Assembly: GCF_023277115.1 (NCBI RefSeq)
Contig: NZ_JALQCS010000001.1
Span: forward strand, 2,350,001 to 2,414,000
Reading direction: 5' to 3'
Source of the DNA: Acidithiobacillus acidisediminis
GTDB taxonomy: Bacteria > Pseudomonadota > Gammaproteobacteria > Acidithiobacillales > Acidithiobacillaceae
Length of the DNA stretch: 64,000 bases
Shown: positions 9,543 to 20,426 of the stretch, piece by piece
Numbering within the stretch: position 1 is the first letter of the stretch
Layout: each line of letters begins with the position of its first letter
Notes under the pieces: generated by a model
Told to the model about the DNA's origin: nothing
Databases searched by the model: none
Seen by the model: the letters and a program-made list of their open reading frames with translations, nothing else
Position numbers and translations under genes: made by a program

Positions 9543-12143
9543 TTACGACAACGGTTCAGCGTGAAAAGCGAAGGCATCCTCCTCCAGATCGACGTGAATC
9601 AGCTCGCCGCCACGGTAGTCGCCCCGTAACAGGCGCTGCGCCAGCGGATTCTCGATCTCCTGCTGAATGGCGCGCTTGAGCGGCCGCGCCCCGTAGACGG
9701 GATCAAAGCCAATCTCCGCCAGACGATCGATCGCGGCATCGCTAAGCACGAGATCCATATCGCGTTCCCGCAGACGAGCCCGCAGCCCCTGCATCTGGAT
9801 CTCGGTAATGGCACGGAGCTGCCGCGCATCCAACGGATGAAAAATGACGATTTCGTCGATCCGGTTGAGGAACTCCGGCCGGAAGTGAGCCTGCACCACG
9901 GCCATCACTGCCGTACGCATGGAATCCTCATCTCCACTGCGGCTGTACTCCTGAATCCGATCGGAGCCGAGGTTGGAGGTCATGATGATCACCGTGTTGC
10001 GGAAGTCCACCGTCCGCCCCTGGCCATCCGTCAATCGCCCATCATCCAACACTTGCAGGAGGATATTGAAGACCTCCGGGTGGGCCTTTTCCACCTCGTC
10101 CAAGAGCACGACGGAATACGGTTTACGGCGCACCGCCTCGGTCAGATAGCCCCCCTCCTCGTAGCCCACATATCCGGGGGGCGCACCAATGAGGCGGGCG
10201 ACAGAGTGCTTCTCCATGAATTCGCTCATGTCGATGCGTACCATCTGCTCGTCACTATCGAAGAGGAACTCCGCCAGTGCTTTGCTGAGCTCGGTCTTGC
10301 CCACGCCGGTGGGCCCCAGGAAGAGAAAAGAGCCATTGGGCCGCCGCGGATCGGAAAGGCCAGCGCGAGAACGACGGATGGCATTACTTACCGCCTGCAC
10401 CGCTTCGCCCTGCCCGACCACCCGCGCCTGCAGCCGTTCCTCCATCTTCAGTAGCTTCTCCTTTTCCCCTTCCAGCATCTTCGCTACCGGAATCCCGGTC
10501 CAGCGGGCAATGACCTCAGCAATCTCCTCTTCCCGCACTTCAGTACGTAACAGGGTGGGGGCCTTGCTCGTCGCTCCCGCCTCTTGTTGTTCAGCTTGCT
10601 GCAGTCGCGCCTCCAGCTCGGGGATCAGACCATACTGGATTTGTGCCATACGGTCGTAGTCCGCCGCGCGGCGCGCATTGTCGAGCTCGATACGCAGGCG
10701 ATCAATTTCCTTCTGAATCTGCGAAGTCCCCTCGATGACCAGCTTTTCCGCCTTCCAAACCTCTTCCAATTCCTGAAATCTGCGTTCGGCCTCGGCAATC
10801 TGCTCTTCCAGAACTTCCAGGCGCTTTTTGCTGGCTTCGTCCTTTTCCTTCGCCAAGGCCACCTTTTCGATATTGAGCTGGATCAGACGACGCTCCAGCT
10901 CATCCAGGGCCTCGGGCTTGGAATCGATTTCCATCTTGATGCGCGACGCGGCTTCATCGACCAGGTCGATGGCCTTGTCGGGCAAATTCCGATCGCTAAT
11001 GTAGCGATGCGAAAGCTGGGCCGCCGCGACCAACGCCGGATCGGTGATGCGCACCCCGTGGTGCGCCTCATAACGCTCTTTCAAGCCGCGCAGGATAGCG
11101 ATGGTGTCCTCAACCGAAGGTTCATCGACGAGCACCCGTTGGAATCGGCGTTCCAGCGCTGCGTCCTTTTCGATGTATTGGCGGTACTCGTCCAGGGTCG
11201 TGGCACCGATGCAGTGCAGCTCGCCCCGCGCCAGGGCGGGTTTGAGCATATTGCCGGCATCCATCGAACCCTCGGCCTTGCCTGCCCCTACCAAAGTATG
11301 AATTTCATCAATAAAGAGAAGGATTTGTCCCTGACTTTTCGCGAGATCATTCAATAACGCCTTCAAGCGTTCTTCAAACTCCCCACGAAATTTAGCGCCA
11401 GCAATCAGTGCGCCCAGATCCAGCCCTAAGAGGCGCTTGTTGCGAAGAGAGTCCGGCACCTCACCGTTGATGATGCGTTGCGCCAACCCTTCGACAATGG
11501 CGGTCTTACCGACCCCAGGTTCGCCAATCAAGACGGGGTTGTTCTTGCTGCGCCGCAATAACACCTGAATGGTGCGCCGAATCTCGTCATCGCGGCCGAT
11601 GACCGGGTCCAGCTTGCCTTGGGCAGCCCGCTCCGTGTAATCGATAGTGTATTTTTCCAGCGCTTGCCGCTGTTCTTCGGCGTTCGGATCGTTGATCTTT
11701 TCCCCGCCATGCAAGGCGGTAATCGCCGCTTCGAGATCCTTGGCCGTTGCCCCGGACTCTTTCAGCAGGCGTCCTGATTCCCCTTTATCCTCCAACAGGG
11801 CAAGGAGAAAATGCTCCGTGGAGATGTAGCCGTCGCCGCGCTTCTGGGCGATCTTGTCGGCCAGATTGAGTAGATTGACCAGATCACGTCCAAATTGTAT
11901 CTCTCCCGGCTGGCCTCCCTGGACCTTGGGCAAATTGTTGACTGCGCGCCCAAGCTCGTTGCGCAGGGCATCCACCCGCACCCCCGCTTTACTGAGCAAG
12001 GGGCGAGCGATTCCACCGTCCTGGTCGAGAAAGGCAGTCAGTAGATGTAAGGCATCGACCTGTTGCTGATCATTGCCGAGGGCGAGGCTTTGCGCCTCCT
12101 GCAGGGCTTGTTGAAACTTTGTGGTGATTTTATCACTGCGCAT
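9543..12143 (-). CDS. clpB: ATP-dependent disaggregase ClpB
   Basis: An 866-residue Hsp100 chaperone that, with DnaK/DnaJ, pulls proteins out of aggregates. Order seen: N-domain ([20 protein letters not shown]), first AAA+ module with GEPGVGKT, Tyr pore loop [11 protein letters not shown], a long coiled-coil middle domain rich in Glu, Lys and Arg, second AAA+ module with GPTGVGKT and pore loop GYVGYEEGG, and a C-terminal oligomerisation domain. The middle domain and the lack of a ClpP-binding loop distinguish it from ClpA/ClpC. Confidence 0.97.
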   Translation of the reverse strand: MRSDKITTKFQQALQEAQSLALGNDQQQVDALHLLTAFLDQDGGIARPLLSKAGVRVDALRNELGRAVNNLPKVQGGQPGEIQFGRDLVNLLNLADKIAQKRGDGYISTEHFLLALLEDKGESGRLLKESGATAKDLEAAITALHGGEKINDPNAEEQRQALEKYTIDYTERAAQGKLDPVIGRDDEIRRTIQVLLRRSKNNPVLIGEPGVGKTAIVEGLAQRIINGEVPDSLRNKRLLGLDLGALIAGAKFRGEFEERLKALLNDLAKSQGQILLFIDEIHTLVGAGKAEGSMDAGNMLKPALARGELHCIGATTLDEYRQYIEKDAALERRFQRVLVDEPSVEDTIAILRGLKERYEAHHGVRITDPALVAAAQLSHRYISDRNLPDKAIDLVDEAASRIKMEIDSKPEALDELERRLIQLNIEKVALAKEKDEASKKRLEVLEEQIAEAERRFQELEEVWKAEKLVIEGTSQIQKEIDRLRIELDNARRAADYDRMAQIQYGLIPELEARLQQAEQQEAGATSKAPTLLRTEVREEEIAEVIARWTGIPVAKMLEGEKEKLLKMEERLQARVVGQGEAVQAVSNAIRRSRAGLSDPRRPNGSFLFLGPTGVGKTELSKALAEFLFDSDEQMVRIDMSEFMEKHSVARLIGAPPGYVGYEEGGYLTEAVRRKPYSVVLLDEVEKAHPEVFNILLQVLDDGRLTDGQGRTVDFRNTVIIMTSNLGSDRIQEYSRSGDEDSMRTAVMAVVQAHFRPEFLNRIDEIVIFHPLDARQLRAITEIQMQGLRARLRERDMDLVLSDAAIDRLAEIGFDPVYGARPLKRAIQQEIENPLAQRLLRGDYRGGELIHVDLEEDAFAFHAEPLS

Positions 12144-12185
12144 CTGGCGACTCCTTTGTCGGATGATGTGCAGGAGATGGGCGCC

Positions 12186-13358
12186 TCAGGCGAATTTTTC
12201 AAGAGCCGGCTGGCGACGAAACATCCCAAGCAAAAACAAAGTCGCGACAGCGGCGAGGATGCCGGCAGCCAAAAAGGCGCCACTTCCACCCCAACGCGAC
12301 CAGGCCCAGCCCGCTGCCAGCGCCCCGATGCCTCCACCCAGGCCATAGACCAGGCTGGCATAGAGGGCCAAACCGCGGGCCCGCAGGGCGCGGGGAAAAC
12401 GCGCAAACACCCAGTGAATGGCGGCCAGATGAAAGGCGGCATAACTTGCCGCATGCAAGACCTGAACGAGTACGATCCAAGTGAAATCCGGCCACCAGGC
12501 AATCACCATCCAGCGCAAGGCGGTCAGGATAAATGCGGCAACAAAGACCAGCGTGGTGCCGAGCCGGCGCAATACTCGATCGCCGAACCAGAAAAAAACC
12601 ACTTCGGCGAGGACTGCAAGCGCCCAGAGCAGACCAACGCTGAGACTGTCATAACCATGCGCCTCGACGTAGATGGAATAGAATGCGTAATACACGCCAT
12701 GACTGGCCTGCTCCAATAGTCCCGCGAGCAGAAATAACCACAGGCGTGCGTCACGCAATTCCAGCCAGAAGAGCGGTGCCTTGCCTGACTGCTCGGCATC
12801 GTGCGGATCAACGGCAAAGGGTAGACCACGGCTCACCCACCAGGTGAGCAGCAGAAACAGCGCTATCCCCGGCAGAAAGCTGCGCAGCCCCCAGCGGGCC
12901 AGCAACGCACCCATCCCCAAGGAAAGGGCGATAAAGCCGAGGGATCCCCAGAGACGGATACGGCCATAGCGTCGTCCCTGCTGTTCTGCCCAGGCCATGG
13001 TGATGCCATCCACCAAGGGCAAGGTTGCTGCCCAGAAAAAAGAAAACAGTAGGGTGATGAGAAGTAGCGGCAGAAAATGTGCGCTGCCGCTAAAAAGCAG
13101 GAGAAAACTCATGAGGGCTGCAAGGCCACCCCAGGGTATCAGTCGCCTGGCCGGCTGATAGTGCAAGAGCCAACCCCAAAGGTTTGGCGCCAGCACCTTG
13201 CTGAACTGAACAGCTGCCGTCAACACACCGATGGCAAATGCGTCCTGACCTTCGCTGCGTAGCCAAGGGCCCCAATAGGGCATGAAGGCGCCCAGGGCAC
13301 AAAAATAGAAGAAATAATACGCAACGAGGGATTGTCCCTCGTAACGTCGATTCAACAT
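12186..13358 (-). CDS. MFS permease of the HcaT/LacY-like (MFS_1_like) group
   Basis: A 390-residue integral membrane protein with about 12 hydrophobic helices. It starts with [19 protein letters not shown] and carries [18 protein letters not shown] in a late helix, features of the 3-phenylpropionate/nucleoside symporter-like MFS branch. Substrate unknown. Its 5' end overlaps the end of aroC by seven bases and clpB begins 42 bases after it, so it sits inside the long reverse-strand gene run. Confidence 0.8.
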   Translation of the reverse strand: MLNRRYEGQSLVAYYFFYFCALGAFMPYWGPWLRSEGQDAFAIGVLTAAVQFSKVLAPNLWGWLLHYQPARRLIPWGGLAALMSFLLLFSGSAHFLPLLLITLLFSFFWAATLPLVDGITMAWAEQQGRRYGRIRLWGSLGFIALSLGMGALLARWGLRSFLPGIALFLLLTWWVSRGLPFAVDPHDAEQSGKAPLFWLELRDARLWLFLLAGLLEQASHGVYYAFYSIYVEAHGYDSLSVGLLWALAVLAEVVFFWFGDRVLRRLGTTLVFVAAFILTALRWMVIAWWPDFTWIVLVQVLHAASYAAFHLAAIHWVFARFPRALRARGLALYASLVYGLGGGIGALAAGWAWSRWGGSGAFLAAGILAAVATLFLLGMFRRQPALEKFA

Positions 13359-14449
13359 TGCGTGGGGATGGGAGGAATTGGCGCGACGACGTCGGCATTC
13401 TGCGCCCGCTGGCGCAGATAGTGATCCATCAGGGTAAGGGCCAACATGGCCTCGACAATGGGCACGGCGCGAATACCCACACAGGGATCGTGGCGCCCAG
13501 TAGTGACGATTTCAATGGCTTGCCCATATAGATCGATACTGGGCCGGGGGATACGAATGCTAGAGGTCGGTTTGATGGCGACTGAAAACCGCAAGTCCTG
13601 GCCACTAGAAATGCCCCCCAGCACCCCGCCGGCGTGATTACTGGCAAAGCCGCCCGGGGTCAGAGGGTCCCCATGCTCGCTACCACGCTGCTCCACGACT
13701 GCAAAACCATCACCAACGGCGACTGCTTTGACTGCATTGATACTCATCAGAGCCTTGGCGGCATCGGCCTCCAGACGATCAAAGACAGGCTCACCCAAAC
13801 CGATGGGCATGCCAGTCACCCGCACATCGACACGGGCGCCGATGGAGTCGCCTGCCTTGCGCAACTCGTCCAGATACCCTTCCATGCGGCTTGCCGCCTC
13901 GGCATCCGGGCAGAAAAATGGGTTCTGATCAATCTGCTCTTCTTCGAACACCTGCGCGCGGATCGGCCCCATCTGCGCCAGCCAGGCGCGGATCTCCGTG
14001 CCCAGACGCTCACGCAGGTACTTCCGCGCGATGGCACCGGCCGCAACCCGGGTCGCCGTTTCCCGCGCCGAGGAACGCCCGCCACCGCGGTAATCGCGCA
14101 GGCCGTATTTCTGCAAATAGGTATAGTCCGCATGACCCGGACGAAAACTGTCCTTGATCTTGCTGTAATCCTGGGAGCGCTGGTCGGTATTGCGAATCAG
14201 CAGGCCAATCGGCGTCCCCGTGGTTACGCCCTCGAAGACCCCAGAGAGAATTTCCACCTGGTCGGCTTCCTGGCGCTGCGTTGTGTGGCGCGACTGCCCT
14301 GGGCGGCGGCGATCCAGTTCGTGCTGAACATCTGCCGCGCTGAGAGAAAGGCCTGGCGGACAGCCATCCACCACTGCGCCAATAGCCGGGCCATGGCTCT
14401 CACCAAAGGTACTGACGCGAAAAAGCTCACCGATACTGCTACCAGCCAC
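13352..14449 (-). CDS. aroC: Chorismate synthase
   Basis: A 365-residue enzyme that converts 5-enolpyruvylshikimate-3-phosphate to chorismate with reduced FMN, the last shikimate step. Diagnostic motifs are [15 protein letters not shown] near the start, the [20 protein letters not shown] region near 125-145 and the RIPRPSIDL segment. The start is GTG at 14449, which matches the family N-terminus (MAGxxIGxLFRV). folE2 ends three bases upstream. Confidence 0.97.
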   Translation of the reverse strand: MAGSSIGELFRVSTFGESHGPAIGAVVDGCPPGLSLSAADVQHELDRRRPGQSRHTTQRQEADQVEILSGVFEGVTTGTPIGLLIRNTDQRSQDYSKIKDSFRPGHADYTYLQKYGLRDYRGGGRSSARETATRVAAGAIARKYLRERLGTEIRAWLAQMGPIRAQVFEEEQIDQNPFFCPDAEAASRMEGYLDELRKAGDSIGARVDVRVTGMPIGLGEPVFDRLEADAAKALMSINAVKAVAVGDGFAVVEQRGSEHGDPLTPGGFASNHAGGVLGGISSGQDLRFSVAIKPTSSIRIPRPSIDLYGQAIEIVTTGRHDPCVGIRAVPIVEAMLALTLMDHYLRQRAQNADVVAPIPPIPTQC

Positions 14450-14452
14450 GGG

Positions 14453-15247
14453 TTATTTTTCTCCCTCGATGTAGGCGTAGGCAGAATGGTTGTGGATCGA
14501 TTCGAAATTTTCCGAGGCAACCGAATAACGCCGTACCCGCGGGTCATTTTGCAAGCGCAGGGCAACGTCACGCACCATGTCCTCGACAAATTTGGGGTGG
14601 TCGTAGGCGTATTCTGTCACATACTTTTCGTCCGGTCGTTTGAGTACCCCATAGAGCTGTGAGGACGCCTCCTCCTCGACCAAGTCGATGAGGTCCTCGA
14701 TCCATAGCGTTTTGCTTGCCTCGACCTGCACGGTTACCCGCGAGCGTTGATTGTGTGCGCCATATTCCGAGATGCTCTTGGAGCAAGGACAGAGGCTGGT
14801 AACCGGGACATGGACGATCAGAGAAGAATGGGGATCCTGACCGGCGATCTCGCCATTCCACTCCACCTCATAGTCGAGATAGCTTTCTACGCCAGAAACG
14901 GGTGCCTTCTTGCGGACGAAGTACGGGAACTGCAATTCAATACGCGCACTCTCCGCCTCTAAGCGCTCCTGGGTTCGGTACAGTAGCTGATCCAGGGTAG
15001 TGACACTCAATGGCTCCGTCTGCTCCTGCAGAATCTGCAGGAAACGGGACATGTGCGTGCCTTTCAAATGGGCTGGCAAGCCAACATACATATTGCAGAA
15101 TGCCGCCACGTGCTGGCTGTGGCCAGCGCGATCAACGACCTGCAGCGGGTGACGCACCGCTTTCACCCCCACCCGCTGAATGGGGATGGCACGTGGATCG
15201 GCGCGCCCCTGCACGTCTTCCAAAACATCTGCAGCACAATCTCTCAC
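14453..15247 (-). CDS. folE2: GTP cyclohydrolase FolE2 (type IB)
   Basis: A 264-residue protein of the zinc-independent GTP cyclohydrolase family, making dihydroneopterin triphosphate for folate and queuosine-type deazapurines. Motifs include [30 protein letters not shown] and [18 protein letters not shown], which contains the active-site Cys and the family histidine. The GTG at 15247 has GAGG upstream and fits the usual N-terminus. It lies between dxs and aroC on the same strand. queF, a later deazapurine gene, lies about 9 kb away. Confidence 0.95.
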   Translation of the reverse strand: MRDCAADVLEDVQGRADPRAIPIQRVGVKAVRHPLQVVDRAGHSQHVAAFCNMYVGLPAHLKGTHMSRFLQILQEQTEPLSVTTLDQLLYRTQERLEAESARIELQFPYFVRKKAPVSGVESYLDYEVEWNGEIAGQDPHSSLIVHVPVTSLCPCSKSISEYGAHNQRSRVTVQVEASKTLWIEDLIDLVEEEASSQLYGVLKRPDEKYVTEYAYDHPKFVEDMVRDVALRLQNDPRVRRYSVASENFESIHNHSAYAYIEGEK

Positions 15248-15285
15248 AAGAACCTCGGCGAATGCTTGACTAGTTTAGTCAGATA

Positions 15286-17154
15286 TTACGCGCCACCTTC
15301 CCGGGCGGCAAGGCGCGCGAGCAATTCCTCGCCAGATCGACGAATCCCTTCTGCATCCAGCCCCAATTCCGCGACCCACAATGCTGCCTCGCCGTGTTCG
15401 ATGAATTGATCCGGTAGGCCAAGGATTTTCAGGAGGGGCTGCTGCCCCTGATCGAGGAGAGCCTCGGCCACGGCACTGCCCGCCCCCCCCATCCGCACGC
15501 CCTCTTCCACCGTCAGGAAGGCATCATGGGTGGCAGCAAGCTGCTGGAGCAGCGCCTGATCCAAGGGCTTGACGAAACGCATGTTCACCACCGTGGCGTC
15601 GAGCTCATGACCGGCCTGCAGGGCTGCCTCCGCCCGCGTACCGAAGGACAGAATGGCGAGGCGCTTTCCCTCGCGCAGAGTTTCTGCGCGCCCTACTGGG
15701 ATCTGCCGCTGCAGATCACCGTCGCCAATATTTCCGTGGGCCGCTCCGCGCGGATAGCGCACGATCACTGGCCCAGGGTGGGCGTAACCCGTGTTCAGCA
15801 TGTCGCGCATCTCTTGGGCATCCTTGGGGGCCATGATGACTACGTTGGGGATGCAACGCGCATAGGCGATATCGAAGGCCCCCTGATGCGTTGCACCGTC
15901 GGCACCTACCAGACCTGCCCGATCCACGGCAAAGAGCACCGGTAGATTTTGGATGGCAACGTCGTGCAAAAGCTGGTCATAGGCACGCTGCAGGAAGGTC
16001 GAGTAAATGGCCACGACGGGATGATAGCCCTCACAGGCCAGCCCGGCGGCGAAGGTCACGGCATGCTGCTCGGCAATACCAACGTCGAAGTAGCGTTCAG
16101 GAAAAAGTTGCTCGAAGCGCACGAGGCCCGAACCCTCGCGCATGGCCGGCGTGATGGCGACCAGTTTTGCTTCTTTGGCCGCCTTGTCGCAGAGCCAGTC
16201 CCCAAAGACCTTGGTATAGCTGACGGTAGAGGACTTGCGCATGGCGCCGCTGACGCGATCGAAGGGTGTGACCCCATGATAGGTGCAGGGGTCCTTTTCT
16301 GCCGGCGCATAGCCTTTGCCCTTGCGGGTGATCACATGCAGTAGTCGCGGCCCGCGGATCTTTTTCAGGTTTTCGAGTGTCGGAATCAGGACATCGAGAT
16401 CATGGCCATCGATAGGCCCGTAGTAATTGAAGCCCATTTCCTCAAAGAGCAAGCCCGGCGAAACCAGGCCCTTGACCCCTTCTTCTGCCTTTTTCGCCAG
16501 CTCGCGCAGCGGCGGCACAAAGCTCAGGGCCTGCCCGGCACCCTCCCGCACGGTGTTGTACAGGGGATTGGACAAGAGACGAGTGAGATACTGCGACACC
16601 GCACCGACGTTGGGCGAGATCGACATCTCGTTGTCGTTGAGCACCACCAGCAGATCGGCATCCAGAACACCACCATTGTTGAGCGCCTCATACGCCAAGC
16701 CGGCGGTCATGGCTCCATCACCAATGATCGCCACTACCTGGCGACGCTGGTGATCAAGGGATGCCGCCACCGCCATTCCCAGCCCGGCACTGATCGAGGT
16801 ACTGGAATGCCCGGCACCAAAGGCATCGAAAGGGCTTTCATCCCGCTTCAGAAAACCCGAGAGGCCGTCCTTCTGGCGCAGGCTCGGAAATTGTGGACCC
16901 CGGCCGGTCAGGACCTTATGCGGATAGGCCTGGTGTCCTACATCCCAGATCAGACGATCCTCTGGAGTCTGGAACACTGCATGCAGGGCCACGGAAAGTT
17001 CCACGGTCCCCAAGCCAGAAGAAAGATGGCCACCGGTTTCGCTGAGAGTTTCGATGAGGAACTGGCGCAAGCGCTTCGCAACCTGCTTGAGCTCGCCACG
17101 GGACATGCCACGTAAGGTTTCCGCATCTGGAATTTGCTGCAACAAAGAATTCAT
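15286..17154 (-). CDS. dxs: 1-deoxy-D-xylulose-5-phosphate synthase
   Basis: A 622-residue thiamine-diphosphate enzyme that condenses pyruvate and glyceraldehyde-3-phosphate, the entry step of the MEP isoprenoid pathway. [16 protein letters not shown] near 70-85, the diphosphate motif IGDGAMTAG with downstream [12 protein letters not shown], and [13 protein letters not shown] in the pyrimidine domain are intact. Its ATG overlaps the ispA stop (ATGA), so isoprenoid precursor and chain-elongation enzymes are co-translated. Confidence 0.97.
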   Translation of the reverse strand: MNSLLQQIPDAETLRGMSRGELKQVAKRLRQFLIETLSETGGHLSSGLGTVELSVALHAVFQTPEDRLIWDVGHQAYPHKVLTGRGPQFPSLRQKDGLSGFLKRDESPFDAFGAGHSSTSISAGLGMAVAASLDHQRRQVVAIIGDGAMTAGLAYEALNNGGVLDADLLVVLNDNEMSISPNVGAVSQYLTRLLSNPLYNTVREGAGQALSFVPPLRELAKKAEEGVKGLVSPGLLFEEMGFNYYGPIDGHDLDVLIPTLENLKKIRGPRLLHVITRKGKGYAPAEKDPCTYHGVTPFDRVSGAMRKSSTVSYTKVFGDWLCDKAAKEAKLVAITPAMREGSGLVRFEQLFPERYFDVGIAEQHAVTFAAGLACEGYHPVVAIYSTFLQRAYDQLLHDVAIQNLPVLFAVDRAGLVGADGATHQGAFDIAYARCIPNVVIMAPKDAQEMRDMLNTGYAHPGPVIVRYPRGAAHGNIGDGDLQRQIPVGRAETLREGKRLAILSFGTRAEAALQAGHELDATVVNMRFVKPLDQALLQQLAATHDAFLTVEEGVRMGGAGSAVAEALLDQGQQPLLKILGLPDQFIEHGEAALWVAELGLDAEGIRRSGEELLARLAAREGGA

Positions 17155-18056
17155 CGGTTACGCTCGACAATCAATCGGGCCAAGGCGCGGAGATGCTCCG
17201 CCTCACTGCCCCAGGAATCCAGCTCACGTAGCGCTTCTTCCAAAAGGTTGCGGGCGTAGTCTTGTGCCTGCTTGAGGCCCAGCAAAGAGACGAAACCAGG
17301 TTTCTCGCGCTCGCGGTCGGCACCTTGCTTAGCCTTACCGGTTTGGCTGATGTCACCGATTTCGTCGAGGATGTCATCTTGCACCTGAAACGCCAGTCCG
17401 ACGCGATCGGCAAAGCGAATCAGCGCTGCACCTTGGCGCGATTGTTCTGCCACGGCTGCAGCCGCAAGACCCAGTTGAATCGCACAGCGGATCAACATGC
17501 CAGTTTTGAGCAAGTGCATTTGCTCCAGGGCCGGTTGCGCCAACTGATGCCCCACCGCGGCCAGATCGATGGCCTGCCCACCTACCATGCCATGGGAACC
17601 CGCTGCTTGCGCCAGCGTCGCAATCATCTGCAGCTGTAGAGGGGGCGGCAGACCAGCAGGTTCCGCCAAGATCCGAAAGGCTTGGGTAAGCAAGGCATCA
17701 CCCACCAGGATAGCAGTCGCCTCGTCATAGGCCTTGTGGCAGGTAGGCTGCCCACGACGCAGGTCGTCGTTATCCATGGCAGGCAGATCATCATGCACCA
17801 AGGAATAAGCGTGGATCATTTCCAGCGCCGCTGCGGGCCGGTCGAGCAGAGACTCGTGCACACCCAGCGCGAAACCCGTTGCGTAGACCAGCAGAGGCCG
17901 CACCCGCTTACCACCGCCCAAGGCGCTGTAACGCATGGCCTCATGCAATCGGGCTGGGAATGCATTTTCTGCGGGCAAGTAGGTGGCAAGACACTGCTCC
18001 GTCCGTGCCACAATGCGCTCACGGAAGGACGCAAAGGATTCCGGCTTGTTTGTCAT
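17151..18056 (-). CDS. ispA: Polyprenyl (farnesyl) diphosphate synthase
   Basis: A 301-residue trans-prenyltransferase that extends DMAPP/GPP with IPP. The first Asp-rich motif [14 protein letters not shown] and the second, [12 protein letters not shown], bind the magnesium-diphosphate substrate; [14 protein letters not shown] supplies the basic substrate site. Length and a two-residue insertion in the first Asp motif fit bacterial farnesyl diphosphate synthase. xseB ends three bases upstream and dxs overlaps downstream, the common xseB-ispA-dxs order. Confidence 0.95.
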   Translation of the reverse strand: MTNKPESFASFRERIVARTEQCLATYLPAENAFPARLHEAMRYSALGGGKRVRPLLVYATGFALGVHESLLDRPAAALEMIHAYSLVHDDLPAMDNDDLRRGQPTCHKAYDEATAILVGDALLTQAFRILAEPAGLPPPLQLQMIATLAQAAGSHGMVGGQAIDLAAVGHQLAQPALEQMHLLKTGMLIRCAIQLGLAAAAVAEQSRQGAALIRFADRVGLAFQVQDDILDEIGDISQTGKAKQGADREREKPGFVSLLGLKQAQDYARNLLEEALRELDSWGSEAEHLRALARLIVERNR

Positions 18057-18059
18057 AAT

Positions 18060-18323
18060 TCAGTCCTCCTCGGCATCGCTTGCCATGGGAGTCGCTTCGC
18101 CACCGAGGAGGATTTCCACCTTTTGGCGCGCCTCACTTAGTTGTCTTTCCGCCCGCTGTGCCAGCTTCATTCCTTGTTGAAAGAGGGTGACGGACTCTTC
18201 GAGACCCAACTGTCCCCCTTCCATTTTTTCTACGACGCCCTCCAAAGAGCGTAAGGTGTCAGAAAAACTTTCGGGCGGCGGCTGGTCTACTGCTTGCTCT
18301 GGGGAATCTTTGGATACAGTCAT
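18060..18323 (-). CDS. xseB: Exodeoxyribonuclease VII small subunit
   Basis: An 87-residue protein with the family core FSDTLRSLEGVVEKMEGGQL followed by LEESVTLFQQGMKLAQRAER, two helices that bind the XseA large subunit. The complex degrades single-stranded DNA. It is the first gene of the reverse-strand isoprenoid run and probably carries its promoter in the 140-base gap at 18324-18463. Confidence 0.93.
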   Translation of the reverse strand: MTVSKDSPEQAVDQPPPESFSDTLRSLEGVVEKMEGGQLGLEESVTLFQQGMKLAQRAERQLSEARQKVEILLGGEATPMASDAEED

Positions 18324-18463
18324 GGTCGCAATTAAACACTAGGCCCCGGCCTTGGGGCAAGCCACTGTATGCAGCGATTCGGTCTTGCTGCTCCACTCAG
18401 GATACCTACTGGACGGTATGCTTTGTGAACCGTAGACTACGCGCTTCCGTAATCGGAGTGTCT

Positions 18464-19678
18464 ATGTCCAGCATCGTCCGCGAAAAATCCCTGCCGCAGC
18501 GCCGGCCGAAATCCCCCACCCGCTTCGATGTCCTCGGCGCGATCAGCGTGTCGCACTTCTTGAACGATAGCATCCAGTCGCTGATGCTGGCGGTATATCC
18601 CCTGTTTCGCAGCAACTTCCATCTCAGCTTTGCGGAAATTGGTCTGATTACCCTGGCCTATCAGCTGACCGCGTCGATTATTCAGCCGCTGGTTGGACGT
18701 TATACAGATCGCCACCCGCTGCCGTGGTCCTTGCCCTTGGGTATGGTGTCCACCTTTGCTGGTCTGCTGCTCCTTTCCATCGCCCCCAATTACGGCATTC
18801 TGCTGCTGGCAGCGGCCCTGGTGGGATTGGGTTCTTCGGTATTTCATCCAGAGTCTTCACGAGTTGCACGCATGGCCTCGGGAGGACGTTTTGGCTTGGC
18901 CCAGTCCATCTTTCAGGTGGGCGGCAATGTCGGTACTGCGGTGGGTCCGCTTCTCGCGGCCTTTCTGGTCATGCCCAATGGACAACACAGTTTGTCCTGG
19001 TTTTCACTCTTTGCCCTCGCTGCCATCGTGATCCTGAGTTTTGTTGGGCGCTGGTACCAGCATCAGCATCGACAACCAAAAAAGATGGCAACCGTAGAGA
19101 CGCCGACCCTACCCAAGAGTCTGGTGCGCCGCAGCATGGTCATTTTGGTGGTATTGATGTTCTCCAAGTTCATTTACTTGACCAGCATCAGCAGCTATCT
19201 GATTTTTTATTTGATGCACCGCTTTGCCATCCCGGTACGCGAGGCACAATTGCATCTGTTCATTTTTCTGGCGGCGGTTGCCGCTGGCACCCTGCTCGGC
19301 GGGCCGATCGGAGATCGCATCGGTCGCAAACGGGTCATCTGGGTTTCCCTACTGGGCATTGCGCCTTTCACCCTCGCCCTACCCTATGTCGGGCTGACCC
19401 TAAGTGCGCTGCTGACCATAGTCATTGGTTTTTTGTTGGCCTCCGCCTTTCCCGCGATCGTTGTCTACGCGCAGGAATTGGTGCCGGGTAAGGTCGGCGC
19501 GATCTCTGGCCTTTTCTTTGGTCTTGCCTTTGGCCTGGGTGGCATCGGCGCCGCAGTGCTGGGCCAACTGGCGGATGTCTGGGGCATTGATACCGTTTAT
19601 CAGATCTGCTCCTTCTTGCCGTCACTGGGCGTTCTGGCCGCATTCCTGCCCCACCGACCGCAAGAGCAAGCGGCCTAG
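18464..19678 (+). CDS. fsr: Fosmidomycin-resistance-type MFS exporter
   Basis: A 404-residue 12-helix transporter matching the Fsr family: DVLGAISVSHFLNDSIQSL in helix 1, YTDRHP after helix 2, LGSSVFHPESSRVARMASG and RFGLAQSIFQVGGNVGTA. I choose the ATG at 18464, which has GGAG five bases upstream; an in-frame GTG at 18425 has no good ribosome site. In E. coli Fsr exports the MEP-pathway inhibitor fosmidomycin. Here the gene is divergent from xseB-ispA-dxs. The natural substrate is unknown. Confidence 0.85.
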   Translation: MSSIVREKSLPQRRPKSPTRFDVLGAISVSHFLNDSIQSLMLAVYPLFRSNFHLSFAEIGLITLAYQLTASIIQPLVGRYTDRHPLPWSLPLGMVSTFAGLLLLSIAPNYGILLLAAALVGLGSSVFHPESSRVARMASGGRFGLAQSIFQVGGNVGTAVGPLLAAFLVMPNGQHSLSWFSLFALAAIVILSFVGRWYQHQHRQPKKMATVETPTLPKSLVRRSMVILVVLMFSKFIYLTSISSYLIFYLMHRFAIPVREAQLHLFIFLAAVAAGTLLGGPIGDRIGRKRVIWVSLLGIAPFTLALPYVGLTLSALLTIVIGFLLASAFPAIVVYAQELVPGKVGAISGLFFGLAFGLGGIGAAVLGQLADVWGIDTVYQICSFLPSLGVLAAFLPHRPQEQAA

Positions 19679-19736
19679 GTCTGCCAGAAAACCCTGTTAT
19701 ACTTGCCACGCCGATTGGAAACGATACGAGGAACGC

Positions 19737-20426
19737 ATGGCCCTGGCCATTTTTGATCTCGACAACACCCTGCTCGCCGGAGACTCCGATCATGCTTGGC
19801 TGGAATTTTTAAGCACCCTCGGCATCGTCGATGGTGAGGAGTTGCGCAAGGCCAATGATCGGTATTACCGCGATTATCTGGACGGGAAACTGGATATGCA
19901 GGATTTCCTGCGCTTTGTCCTCGCACCCATGGCGCAGCATCCCCGCCGCCTGCTGGACGAGTGGCATGGCCAATACATGCGGGAGCGTGTCCTGCCCATG
20001 ATCACCGAGGCCTCTCGCGCACTGGTGCACAAACACGCCGTAGCAGGAGATACGCTGCTGATCATCACGGCGACCAACCGCTTTGTGACGGGTCCGATTG
20101 CCGTTGAACTGGGCGTGCCGACCCTCCTCGCCACCGAAGCGGAATGCGACGAAAACGGTGAATTCACCGGACGCTCCTTTGGTATTCCCTGCTTCCAAAA
20201 GGGAAAAGTGGAGCGTCTACGGCAATGGCTGGACGCCCGCGGAATGCCCTGGGAAGAGAATCTGGCAAGCGCCTATTTCTACAGCGACTCCCACAATGAC
20301 CTGCCTTTGTTGGAATTGGTCGGCAATCCAGTGGCTGTCGATCCCGATCCCACCCTCGCGCAGGTGGCGGAAGAGCGCGCCTGGCCCATTCTCAGCCTGC
20401 ATGGTCCTTGTCACCCACTACACTGA
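19737..20426 (+). CDS. HAD superfamily IB phosphatase (SerB-like)
   Basis: A 229-residue protein with HAD motif I at the N-terminus (FDLDNTLL, nucleophile Asp), motif II in LLIITATNR and motif III/IV in FYSDSHNDLPLL. The helical cap between them matches the SerB-like IB subfamily (TIGR01490 type). It may act on phosphoserine or another small phosphomonoester. The start ATG at 19737 follows GAGGA. Its last 35 bases overlap the 3' end of smc on the other strand. Confidence 0.85.
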   Translation: MALAIFDLDNTLLAGDSDHAWLEFLSTLGIVDGEELRKANDRYYRDYLDGKLDMQDFLRFVLAPMAQHPRRLLDEWHGQYMRERVLPMITEASRALVHKHAVAGDTLLIITATNRFVTGPIAVELGVPTLLATEAECDENGEFTGRSFGIPCFQKGKVERLRQWLDARGMPWEENLASAYFYSDSHNDLPLLELVGNPVAVDPDPTLAQVAEERAWPILSLHGPCHPLH

